DNA of 64,000 nucleotides. Source: Pseudisothecium myosuroides. Taxonomy: Eukaryota; Streptophyta; Bryopsida; Hypnales; Lembophyllaceae. The DNA lies in assembly GCA_951799445.1 (NCBI GenBank), contig OX637289.1, positions 22,196,245 through 22,260,244 of the forward strand, read 5' to 3'. Positions within the stretch are counted from its first letter, which is position 1, and each line of letters begins with the position of its first letter. Shown one piece after another: positions 34,134 through 45,721 of this stretch. Under the pieces are notes generated by a model. The model did no database searches, was not told the origin of the DNA, and saw only the letters and a program-made list of their open reading frames with translations. Made by a program: the position numbers and the translations under genes.

Positions 34134-36221
34134 CTCCTGCATCGCCAAAGTCTTCTTCACTTCATAGCAGATCGACCGCCCACTGCTGGCCGTATTTCAC
34201 CGATTGTTTCCTCAAGCTAACTCCTTTCAAGCTAATTAAGTAAACATCAATTCCGCTAAATTGGCGGTGTTCCGTGCGCCATTTCGACATTAATTAACAT
34301 GAGCCTGCTATAGTGCTATGTGGATAGACAGTATGCAAATTAAGGTGCAAACTCCATGTCCCCTCTAAGCAAGATTGGGATACATGTAGAATCCGGAACC
34401 TCACTACCATCACCTGATAAGAGGGAGAGTCCGCAGCAGGGGAAGCCCTTAGTGCTCATCCACGTCTGGTCGATGTATTCGTCGAGACATCTGTCGAGAT
34501 CAATTACCTGCGGAGAAAGCCACTGACTCTCATTCATCCCTCTGGAACGTCCCTGCATTGTCACTCAGCCCTCCGGACATCTCAGCATCCTTTGGAAACC
34601 TTGGATAGCCCTTTACCTGACCTGTAGGAACTTTTTATATTTTAAAGAAGCTCTTACCAATTTTTACACTGAGCTAATTAATTATAATACAACACTACTG
34701 CAAACTTGCTTTTCATTCCCTGAAACAGCGACAAAACATGGTGTGAGTGAAAAAAGTCACAAAACGTGGGGCCAACTTGGCTACTAACATTAAATCATTT
34801 TGAGCCTTCGATGAGTGAGAAGTAATAGAGGCCTAGATCTTTGGAACATAACGACGAAGTTTGCCATAGTGCAAGTACCAACTAGGATTTGCACAGTTGT
34901 AAACGGCTATTGTTTTGGAAGGTAGAAACACCTACGTTTTCACTTTGAAAATTTGTAAATTATTACTAGAATGTTGAAAAATTATGAAACCACTTGGGTT
35001 GCATTTTTCTTGAGTTTGCTAATAATCTCGTCAAATTTTTTTTTTAGTCATTTCACCTTTGAGATGGTGGGACCAGAATAAAGATTGCTTTTAAGTGTTT
35101 CTACCTTAATTGTGAAACTTGACGTGTATACATTTGCTTACCCTAAGAACAAGCTCATTTTAACAAGCACATTTTAACGTTCAGCCGGTGTCGTGAATTA
35201 GGTCACAAACTACGCCAACAACATCTCTCTCCATATATCGCATTCACACTCAATTATAACAATCCCACTCAAATCTCATCACACATCATCGTCACCTCAT
35301 CAGCAGACAATTGCTCCGATAGAATGGCGAAAGCACGCAGCAGCGGCAAGATCAAGAGCTGGAAAAAAAGAAAAGGGAGACGGGACAAGTAAGAAAGGTG
35401 CCGAGGGAGCGGCCACTAAAGATAAGACTGTATGCATAGCACATCGAATGATCGATACAACTTCAACCTGACCACCGAGTGACGCGCATGCATCATGCAT
35501 GACTTTCATTTGTGACGGATGAGCACTTTGCCCAAGCTAGCGAAGCTAAGGCATCTTCATCATTTAGTAATATATTTTATAGTATCTTCTCAGTGAGCCA
35601 TCTGTATGATCGAATGTCAATATCGTTAAATTGGCGGATTTTCACGACTTCAGCCCTGCTCAGGGCGCAACTGACGTAAATCTATGTCAGCCCTCATTTT
35701 GAGAGCGTTGTTCAACTGATGTTACAATGTTTGACGCCGAAAGTTGTGCAAATTTAACTAAATTGACGATAAAGGAAAAAAGAAAAGAGGAGAAAAGATA
35801 TTTTGACTATCACTTTTTCAGACTCTATAAATACTCAACCTACACGGTTGTATAATCTTCTCTGCAAATACAATTCCAAGTGTCAAAGCGACCACTGGAA
35901 GACAGAGCAATATGGAAACAGAGGGAACAGAACTACAGAATTCAACTCATTTGCAAGACTTCTGACACAAAGACAACACAAAAAGACAGCAACATGAATC
36001 TATTAAATTATCCGTACGTTGAGGGTCCGTTAACGGATACTATTAAGAAAAGCGTTAAATACTCTTGCTAAGGCGCACCCAAATCAAATGGACATACCAT
36101 GAGTCCCGAGCGAGTATCTCATTTTCAGGCTCCACATGACTGTCGGAGCACACTTAAATGCACTTCTACAAGCTTCATCAAATAAAATTCGTATTCTCAT
36201 CGGGTAGAAGAGGAAATCTAG
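34134..36221. other. Intergenic DNA downstream of P450 C
   Basis: Holds the small MITE at 34920-35106. Sequence from about 36109 to the P450 C stop codon matches the 3' flank of P450 B from about 22727. No other gene is recognised; the frames at 35803-36071 are short and without domains. Confidence 0.45.
34920..35106. mobile_element. Short MITE with AGGTAGAAACACC ends
   Basis: AGGTAGAAACACC at the left and AGTGTTTCTACCT-TA at the right are inverted repeats. TA is kept only on the right side. It is 187 bp, shorter than the other members of the AGGTA group. Confidence 0.6.
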
Positions 36222-38361
36222 CTAAAGAGCTTTCAGAATGACCGGCATGCCGAACTTAGGCCACTGAATCATGGAAACGGAAGGATGGTGCTTGTAATTG
36301 GGAGACGGCAGTATTCGAAATCGTCGAAGCACCAGGGCCAATATGATCTTCGCTTCCATTAATGCAAAGTTGATCCCGGCGCAAGACTTTGGCCCAAGAC
36401 CAAACGGAATAAATGCTTGGCGATGTGAACAGGCTTGAGACACACCATTGGCAAATCTGTTGGGATTGAACTCTCCCACGTCGTCTCCCCAGTAGTCTTT
36501 GTCTTGATGAATTGCTGTCAGAGCAAATTCAATGGTCACACCCTTCGGAACAAACAGACTATTCAGCTGAACATCTTTCGTTGTCACTCTTGAGACGTAA
36601 ATAGCAGGTGGAAACAGACGCAAGGTTTCGTTGAATACCATTCCCACCTGCACACCAAATCCATATCAAACATTAGCTATTTCCTTCTTCATCTTGAATC
36701 CCTGACACGATCGTATCACATCCGGAAAGGCGCTGCAAGTGGAGGAATTACGAAGCATAAATTGGCATAGATGACAGTTGTCAAGATCGATGGAGTTGGG
36801 GTTGAGCATACTATACCACTTTGAGATGAGACAACGCACTCGCGGTGTAACTCGGGTCGTCTCCGAAGATCTCCAACACCTCCTTGCGGGCGAGATCTTG
36901 CCATTCGGGATACAATGCCAGCATTAGGAAGGCGAAGGTGGTTGCATTGGCCACCGTTTCTTGACCTGCGAAGTAGAAGAGCTTGCAGTTGTTGAACACA
37001 GAGGCCAGATTGAAATCCATCGTGTCTTCATTCCATCCCTCCGATGCCTCCGCGAGCATGCGGCCCAGAAGATCGTCGCCGTAAGAGCTAATCTCCCCCT
37101 TTCGAACTGATTCCCGGCGGCAGTCGATAGTGCTATGAAGTAGAGAGTCCACTTGGGACCTATATAGATCGATCAACCTGTTTCCTTTTGTAGGAAGGTT
37201 CCTGTACAAAGGACGTTTTGGATGCGCATCAGCGTCAGTAACATCACAACTTGCAAGTGAATTCCATCAAATCATAGCCGAACAATTTACCTGTAACCCG
37301 GGACCAGCCAATATGCTGCAGTCCGTACAGATTTCAGGATCTCTTCTGCAAGAAGTCTCTGGAACTTGAATATCTGTTCGCCCTTTTCGTAGTCACCACC
37401 AAACGCCGTCAGTGAGATGACTTTTCTAGAAATCTTGAAAATACCTGGTGCCACGTCGATTTCCGCCTCACCGCCTGCATTGGCTACCTTCTGCTCCCAC
37501 CTCTGTATCTCCGATGCCGCTCCTTTCACCATAGCCTCCACCATGGCCTGCAACCCACAGCCAAGTGCTAATGTTTCGTAATTTGTCAAGCATGACGGTT
37601 GCTTTGAACTCTGGACCCAAATTCAATGTGCAACCTTTCTGTCAATGATCACGCTTGTCTATTAATTAGCGAGAGAGATCTTTCATTGGCTTCAGTTCTT
37701 CACTTACCTTCAGCGCATCCTGATGAAAGAATGGGGTGATGGTTTGTCTCTCCTTGGTCCATTTCTTTCCCTGCAGAGTGTGCAGTCCGTTGCCTACGAT
37801 TTGCTTTAGCACTATACTGTCAAATGGAGCGCTCGCTAAGGACTCGTGATTGTTGACCATCAATTCTTTCACAGTCTCCGCGTCTCGAATGACCAGTTTC
37901 GTCATCGTTCCCCACCAGTACACAAACATCTTACCTGTGCAAATTGATCACAAAGGAACTTCAGTCACGACAAAGCCGTGCGCAAGAAAGTTCAAATTCC
38001 AACAAACAGATCACAACGTGAACCCATCTCTTGCATCAGGAACTGCCTGGCGATCGAGTACGTAGTACTAACCGTATTTGGGGAAGTACAAAGCATACTG
38101 CGGCGCGACCGTCGGCGACAAATTGGCGAATCCATCCAAGGGAAGATTGTCAGGAAACGACTGGGCGAATTTATGCATTTCCAAGAATTGGCCAAAGAGG
38201 AATCGGAACGGAGGTCCTCTCAAGCCCTGCTTCGCCATGATGCGACGCAAGCTCAGCGGCTCCCAGACCGCGCCCCTCAAAAACTTCATCACGAGATACA
38301 CACTCACGCTCGCCGCCACCACCGCTATGGCGGTCCTTACATCCGCAGTCATCATCGCCAT
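36222..38361 (-). CDS. Cytochrome P450, CYP72-clan-like (paralogue C)
   Basis: Exons in transcript order are 38361-38073, 37934-37708, 37547-37291, 37201-36817 and 36647-36222, about 527 residues. The architecture is identical to A and B. The anchor is AIAVVAASVSVYLVMKF, then GPPFR, WTKER, AGQET, ETLR, FNPNRF and heme loop FGLGPKSCAG. The heme loop has Ala where A and B have Ile, next to the axial Cys (about 475), a mild deviation that should keep heme binding. Introns and flanks match B closely, pointing to a recent duplication in the same orientation 13 kb away. B and C differ most just before helix C, after ETLR (PPAIYVSRV against PPPSYFTRV) and near the C-terminus, all expected substrate-contact regions. 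I see no broken frame. Confidence 0.93.
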
Positions 38362-38549
38362 TCGGATTCTCTGCTGCCAATTTCAAGCGCGCGATCGAAA
38401 TTGGAATGAAACCAAATGAATTCGACTGGAATGAAGAAAGCACAACAAAAAAATTCTAAGCTGGAAATTTCATAAGGAATGGCGGCTTCTCGAGTCCAGA
38501 TGCTTCGGAATAGATGCTTGAGAATTGCGAAATCCAGACTTAGAAGCTA

Positions 38550-38600
38550 CTCCCTCTGTCTCAAAAAAAATCCGTGGTTTCTAGTGGGAAACTAGTCGGA
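38550..38600. mobile_element. Stowaway-like MITE end (single)
   Basis: TA followed by CTCCCTCTGTCTCAAAA is close to the plant Stowaway terminus CTCCCTCCGTCCC. No matching right end was found nearby, so the element is truncated or chance-like. It lies about 190 bp upstream of P450 C. Confidence 0.45.
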
Positions 38601-38654
38601 GTGTCACCGAGTACAAAACAATCATGTATTCTACCTCTGTAGTGCCATATTTCA

Positions 38655-38870
38655 CCCTTATAGGACGCCGCGACCATTTTTTGGTCGATGAATGACAAAG
38701 AATCTCTCCATGTAGGACAGGAGTGCAACTATTCATCCTACGAGTTTTGTGCACAAAGGAGGAATCTTGCAGAGTGGTTTGACGTCCCATGAGTACTTTT
38801 GTTTTTTCTATGTAGATGATGTCACACAATACCAAAATGGATGATTTCCACGGTCACCAGTTTGACCTTC
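38655..38870. repeat. Repeat upstream of P450 C
   Basis: Aligns with 33085-33300 along its length and with 25513-25640 in its first part. Its position relative to the P450 C start mirrors that of the repeat before P450 B, so it was probably copied with the gene. Confidence 0.65.
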
Positions 38871-40689
38871 AATTCATGGGAGTTAAGCACGATAGGGTCA
38901 GTATATCTTGTCATATTTTAGTACATAAATAGTACATAAATCATATTCTAAGAATCAAATAAATACTCTGTATATGGTTCCGTAGAGTCATTTGAGGTTT
39001 ACCAATAGTAGTTTCTTGCAAAAACTGTTGGTTTAAAAGAGTTTAAAAGAATGCATTGATGGCCTATATCTTATTCATGTAAGACGTGCAGAAACGATCT
39101 AAAGTGGGAGTACCATTGGTCAATGATTTCAACTCAACAAGATGACAAACTTTCTATCACTATTCTATATCTCATTTCATGCAACTTCTATTAAAATTTT
39201 GCAAAAAAAACCACGCTGCGGCCAAATTGGGCTGCCCACACCCCTCCATTTCAGGGATAAAGCATAGAGCTTTATTGGTTTCCTGTGGGTAGATTGATGG
39301 ATGTGAAATGCTGAAGGTGCCGAGGCATGGCAGTGCGGCATCGTTGCAAGACTTGATGAATGGTGTATGAGACCTTCGCAAGCTGTGCATGTCTGTGGAA
39401 GGATTCAGTTGTTTCTCACTTGTCGAATTTTATGACATTGCAGAAAAAACTAAACAAAATAACACCGTCTACAGTTGAAGAAGTATCTGCCAGTGTGAAT
39501 TTTAGTGTCAAGAGCTAACTGCTATGCCAGGTACACAAGCTTCCACAGTTCTACTGTAAAAAGAAGGATTGTCCTGCCTTATCCATGTTGATGTGTGAAA
39601 CACTCCTGATCAAAGATCGGTGACTGTTGTTTTCAACCTTTCCTAAAACTATAAACTACAAAACCAAAAAAAGAGGTTTGTGCAATGTTTTTTCGACACT
39701 TCAGTGTCAATAACAATACCCTATTATTATGGTAGTGCTAAAAGAATACACTTAGTGAAATTTTTATATGAGAGCGACCAATATATACATATATGAGCCA
39801 GTCCAGATGTCGGTGGTTACCAGTATCAAGAATGTATAATTTCTTTCCAGTAATTCACATGCACTGTGTGTTATGCACTGTGTTGTGCTCTACGTTATTA
39901 TCAAGCCTGAATTAGAGATTTTTTCTTTCTCCCTGGCCTACTTAGCTCACAAATCCTCACAATCTGTTCTTGCTGGATTTGAATGATTGACCTGGAAATT
40001 GACATTGACCCAGATCATTTCGGTGCATATGTTCTATAAGAGAAGGCGCAAGATACATGTAACCATGTATGAATCTCCATCCAAAGTTCAATGGGAGGTG
40101 TGAAGGTGCACACTCAATACTTTAAACTCTACAACAAATTAGAGCATTTGTCTACACCTGGCCAAGGTAAATCCAAGGCTAGATTCACCAATATGGATTG
40201 TAAGTTGTAACAAACTCTTATGACCTGTACACAACGAAGCAATCTTGAGGGATCTGTGAGATCAAGAGAAGATTGTGTTTTTATCAGCTATTTTGACAAA
40301 TGGGTACAAAATTGACGATGCAGAATCATCAAAACTGCAGGAATGACTGAGCTCTTGGACGTATATAATATAAATAATAAAATTGTACATCAGCGTACAC
40401 AGGACACACAAGAGCATCAAATAGAAGAGTGATTGACTTTGTTAGCTCGTCCAGACATGGTATGCTTAGTTTGTCAGGACTCAGGATTAAGTCGATCTTA
40501 TGATAGAATTACGTTCCTATCAAGATGAGTAGAATGAGTGTAGTGTGCACATAACCAGCAGCATGTACAGTACCGGTATAGTGCAATAACCATCAGAGCA
40601 CTCCAGTTTGTAGAACACTGAATTATCTGACAAGACAGCAGAAACAATACATATATACATTCTGATCTATCAAAATCAGTAAAACGATA
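38871..40689. other. Intergenic DNA, nothing recognised
   Basis: Moderate AT content and short frames only. No transposon end or tandem repeat seen. Confidence 0.5.
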
Positions 40690-40959
40690 AGGTAACTACA
40701 CCTAAAATCGACCGTTTAAGCAATTCAGCATGGTTCTCATTCAAGATTATATTGGAAAACTTTTTTGGGATCTTGTTGGTAGTCCAAAGGGAAATGCATT
40801 TTTTTGGACACCATATGAATAAACTATGAATATTCAAAGTGCCGAAAATAGGTGTTTCTAAAACCGACCTTAGACTCTCATGAATAGTGGGAGTGCATTT
40901 TAGGCAAGAATCTGTAGGGGTCAGTTTTAGAAAGGGGTCAAAATTGGGTGTAGTTACCT
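40690..40959. mobile_element. TA-flanked MITE with AGGTAACTACACC ends
   Basis: TA-AGGTAACTACACC at the left and GGTGTAGTTACCT-TA at the right are perfect inverted repeats, and similarity continues inward (TAAAATCGACC against GGTCAAAATTG). TA on both sides fits a Tc1/mariner-type MITE of 270 bp. A diverged relative begins at 6853. Confidence 0.75.
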
Positions 40960-41009
40960 TACACCCTCAAATGGGTTTCGCCGTCTAATCTATCAAAGAT
41001 ACTCCGTAT

Positions 41010-41600
41010 ATTACAAGGAAAGCACTTGGGCTTATAAACACAAGCAAAAGCTAAAGGATGAAAGTTTAACTAAAAAGGGTGGATGATAACCATCAAGGTG
41101 GATAGACTTTTGTCAACATAAATGTCACCCTAGCAAGAAAATTTGTTTTGTATAGTAGGGTACAACAATAATTTGCACTATTGTTGTATCATTTAAGGAA
41201 CTTACTTTGCATAATGTAAAATACATTTGTCATTTTATATCTCGCATAATTAACATTCAATTCCAACACAATCCCACTGAAGCACACCAAATTTTGCTTT
41301 TAAATAACTAAAATTCCATTGTTGGTGAATTTTTAAAGTCAATTCTCATGGTTTATTGAAAACAATTGGTAATGAGTTTTTTTAATTCTATTGTGTAGAT
41401 ATGTAGGAGACATCCATATGCACATCTTCCATGTTAAAAAATACCCCATTAAGTAACAAAAATATGATCTATGAAGTATTCAATGTGAAGTGTCATTTGA
41501 CCAAACTTTGTAAAATAAATATCTTTATATTTCAAGTAAATTTTGGCAAAATAATTGTACCTTTCATGTTCAAAGGTACAAAATTAGTCACAATGCAAGT
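41010..41600. repeat. Dispersed repeat and a diverged foldback arm
   Basis: 41010-41125 matches 28705-28815. From about 41330 the order of motifs (TGGTGAATTTTTAAA, ATGTAGGAGACATC, TGCACATCTTCC, ATTCAATGTGAAG) follows the arm of the 59.9-kb foldback, suggesting an older, half-length relative. Confidence 0.45.
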
Positions 41601-41623
41601 GTCAAACACCAAAATCTAATTAT

Positions 41624-42559
41624 CCCCTAAAGGCCCAAGGCACTTTTTCTGCCAAAAAACCATCAAAACTGCCATTTCTATAGCAAGGAGTAAAAAAAAA
41701 TGAAAAATGTTTCTTTTGCACATCTAACCGTAGGATCTTACACCTAACTAGTATGAGAATGTGTGGAAAAACTTTCAAAATTTTTGACCGCTCAGATTGC
41801 AAGATATCTGCGTTTAAAGTGGAAAAAACAAGTATTTCAGCACATTGCGGGACTGGATTTTTTTACTTTAAACATTTTGCACTTAAAATTTTTGAACTAT
41901 AGAGTTTTGTGCTTCAAATATTTATAGTGGAGAATTGAGTTGAGAGTCTAGGGAAAAAAAATATATTCAAAAAAACTTAATTATCATTCCTAAATTTTTT
42001 ATTAAATAGAAGTAGGTACGAGATAGAAGGAAAATCTAAAACAATAATATATTTTAGATGGAATTAAAATACACTAATCCCAATGGTGAGATTGTTCTAG
42101 CAAGTAAACTAAACCATGAGAATTTTTTATTTTTTTTAAATTGCAAAAATAGCATATAGAAATCATTCCTATAAGTTATTTTTTTCAAGAAAATGCTCTA
42201 ACTGCCCGAAAAACAAGAATGTCCATAACTTTCTCATAACAAATCCAAATGAAATGAATAAAAGCTTTCCAGATAGACAAAAATATAATCTACAAGAAAA
42301 AAAATATTGAAAAAAAAAATATCAAATTTTTGCCAAATTTTTCTTGCTGCCCGGACTGCCCAGTTACAAAAAAAAGTAACATATTTGGCCATAACTTTTG
42401 ACTCCTATTTCCAAATGTCCTGAAATTTAGTGCATATGAAAGATATTCCTCGCGCCCACCTTCTATCAAAATTTCAGCTTAAAATATGGAAATCTCTAGT
42501 CACACGGACCTGCCCAAAATTTCTATACGGCCAAAAAACGCATGCCGGTCCTTTAGGGG
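41624..42559 (+). mobile_element. TTAA-bounded non-autonomous element, copy 1 (piggyBac-like)
   Basis: Termini are CCCCTAAAGGCCCAAGG and CCGGTCCTTTAGGGG. The right side is followed by TTAA; the left is preceded by TTAT, one base off. The whole 936 bp aligns in inverted orientation with 52992-53926. TTAA duplication and termini starting CCC are features of the piggyBac superfamily. No transposase frame is present. Confidence 0.7.
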
Positions 42560-43161
42560 TTAAAATCTATTTTTCAAGCAACAATGATGCTCCAAGAAAA
42601 ATTCAAATTATTATTGTATACCACTATGCGTGGAGAGACCATCCATTCTGAAGTATAAGAATTGATCCAATATTCACTTCCACCAAACATTTCTCAATAA
42701 TTTGACACCTACATTTGATTATGCACATAGATCTCTCTGTGCATAAATAGGCGCCCAAGTGTTGGCCGGACACTATCTTTTTAGAAGAAATACTTGGCAC
42801 AGTAGCTACGGCGAAGGCTACCGTGGCAGACAATTCCAAGACCACACAACATGCCCACCCATGATGATCAATTGCCAAAATGCACCAACTTAGTAATATT
42901 TCAATGATTATTTGTAGAAAGGCACTTGTGGCCTTAATTCAATGGCTTTGGCCTTGGTACACAAGTGGTGGTCATGGGTCATAACCTAGAGGTTGGCAGT
43001 GTGCTTACTACTATAGTCCACCCAACTATGGTGGTGGGATGCAATAACTACCTTCTTGTCATATAGGGACTTGAAAATTTCTTGGGGGAAAGAATTTGTC
43101 TGTTATTTATTATAGAGTCTACCTCCTAACCAAGGCATCAAGGATGACATTCGCCATCTAA
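42560..43161. other. Intergenic DNA, nothing recognised
   Basis: No coding frame of note. It lies between a TTAA-type element and a Harbinger-like element. Confidence 0.45.
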
Positions 43162-43736
43162 GGGCCGCTTCACACTATGCCCGAAGGTCGAGAGTCCGTC
43201 GGTTTCCACCAATGAAATTTTAAGAAACCAAGAGTTTGGACTCTCGACCCCTTCACACTATGCCCGAAGGTCGAGAGGTCGTTGCCCTCAAAACTGCCTA
43301 CATGGCAGAGAAATGCCTACATGGCGACGGACTCTCGATTAGAGTTTGGGTCTCCGTTTTTGGCCGACCCAAACTCTAATCGAGAGTCCGTCAAATTTTT
43401 TAGAAAATGTCAGAAATGACAAGACTGGATTTGGCAATAGGTAGTAGGTAGAGTTAGTATTTGTTTGATGAGAAGAGTATGTGCTGTGATTTTTTTTCCA
43501 AGGCCATTTTGGACTCCTTTCTCATGTTTTTTTATCTTTTACTTGAAAAAATTGACACATGGGTGGGGTTTGGACTTTGGGCTTGGCCTTTGGAAGCTTC
43601 ACACTATGGCCAGACAAAGGCTCCAATTCCTAAATTTTGGGGCCTATTTATAGCCAATTTCCTTGGACTCTCACCAAAGTTTGGACTCTCACTTCCACGG
43701 ATTCTTGACTTGGTCGGGCATAGTGTGAAGCGGCCC
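43162..43736. mobile_element. PIF/Harbinger-like (Tourist) MITE
   Basis: Ends are GGGCCGCTTCACACTATGCC and its complement, flanked on both sides by TAA (43159-43161 and 43737-43739), the 3-bp duplication of this superfamily. A second copy of the left terminus (CTTCACACTATGCCCGAAGG) sits inside at about 43250. A perfect 27-bp hairpin (arms 43326-43352 and 43366-43392) lies further in. It is 575 bp without a transposase. Confidence 0.88.
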
Positions 43737-45721
43737 TAAGTCCATGAGGCTTAGATAGTTGAACCATTCCCAACAATTATCCATTCACAACAGCCTTTCA
43801 AACCGGAATTATCCTTCTTTTCTTCTCTTCATTCTTCATGTGGAATGGAGATCCATGGAGGATGCGTGACCATCGATCAAGGGCTTTTTTTTTACTCTAA
43901 AATAAATTTCTCACATTGTATGTAGACCTTCAATCACAAAGGTCTGAAAACATTACACTAGGCTACAACAACATATTTCCAATAGCCCACTTATCCCTCC
44001 TAGCCCTCATTTAGTAATTTAGTATATAATCCATAGATTTTCTTTACGATAGCATCTTCAATGCAATTCACTATACACATTTATCCTCTTTGTGAGGGAC
44101 AAAATTAGTATCGCTATACAAAAAAAAATTGGAATTTAATACAACATAATGATATTTCACCCAACACTAATATAAACATTCAAAAAATATTTTGGCTTTT
44201 TAAATAAGTGTAATATGTGTCACATATAAGAGTAGAATAAATAAAAGTAGTAGGCAATTTAAGTGGATGTTGGAGTGGGATTCCAAAAAGTCTAAGTTTT
44301 CAATATTCTCCATAATTTTGTAAAGAGACAACAAATAAGAAAGCTATCATTTTCACAAAAAGAACTTGAACATGCTATTGGTTTGACATCTATTTTTGAT
44401 GAGCCTCTTTCCTCGGCCTCTTCCTTTTCTTTCCCTATGCCCCTTGTAATTGAGCCTTCTAGGATGTCAAAGTTTCAATTCAACTTTGGTTTTCATTCTT
44501 GAGGGACATTCAGGGGGGGCATGCATTGGTAAAAAAGTCAAAAAGCACTTGAGTCCAACCAATACATTGCATATTAATCTTTGGACCTAATAATTACATT
44601 CTTTTTAGAAATAATGTAGAATCCACAAAAATTATATAAGAGAATATTTTGGAATATTTTTGGAACATTTTAGAATAATTTTCAGGGGCATCACTTATAG
44701 GGTGGTACAAAATACCTCTTAAATGCATGTGTGTATAAGATTTACATATATGTGTCCCTTGAAGGGATATGTATCAAAATTAACATTCTAATCTTTATGC
44801 TAAATGCTATTCCATATTTGCATGTATTCTAAAAACAAATTCAATCTATATTTTAAATTTAAAAGGTCCAATTCTTTACTCAATCTATTTCCTCGATGAA
44901 CCAATCACAAAGTATATTTTATTAAAGTGTAGAACAAGATTTCACAACAAATGTAAACAAGTACAAAATCAAAAATTGAATGGAACTTGTGGTACATGCC
45001 AATTGGCTCATGGTGTAGCTATGCATAGATACGAGCTTAAAAATCATCCCTATTTGTATTTTGTTTTCTCCTCCAAGTGTAACGACAACATGAAAAGATG
45101 TGAAGTGTCTGTGAACCACAAATGGATGTTTTATTTGCAAGAGTGTATGACTTACAGTTTCTATAAGCCATTGTAGTTGTTTTAATTTGCATGATGTACC
45201 TAGTATATTTGTGTACAAAATGGGTTTGTTGTTATTGCTAAACATGTCTAAACCACACAAACTTGTGATTGTAATTGTAAATGTTTTTTATTTTGAGAGG
45301 GCTACTTTGTTGCAGCTTTTGCTAGATAAGTGTGTTTAAATGCTTTTAAATAAGTGCTTATAAATGGATTATTAGCATCTCCAGAAGGTCAATGTAATTG
45401 TATCATTGCTTCTTTTTTGTAATATGTCTGTTAGGTCTTTGTAATTGCATTATGGCCGTGTTGTATTCATACTTGTGCCATTTTTTATTCCTATTTTTTT
45501 AACATAGCTTTCTAATCATTGTGCATATTTGATGTGATGTTTGGATTTTGAAGTCATTTTTTGAAAATTTGGAATACTAAAACTGTGAACTAAATCTCTT
45601 AAATTAAAAAAATTTAAACAATCAATAACCGTATATAAAATGCTTGGTCTGTACACCTAAAATTTTGCAATTGGTCTTATCTTTAAAAAAAAAGTTCAAA
45701 ATGGCCATTTCTAATAGAGTA
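43737..45721. other. AT-rich intergenic DNA
   Basis: No gene is supported. A plus-strand frame at 44976-45176 has a Cys/His pattern loosely like a plant DC1 zinc domain, too weak to annotate. Confidence 0.45.

Noticed and set aside
44976..45176. Frame with CGTC...HRYEL...KC...FYLQEC, reminiscent of a plant DC1 zinc domain
   Set aside because: Several zinc ligands are missing, the frame is interrupted just upstream and there is no second domain. It may be an old pseudogene but I cannot support it.
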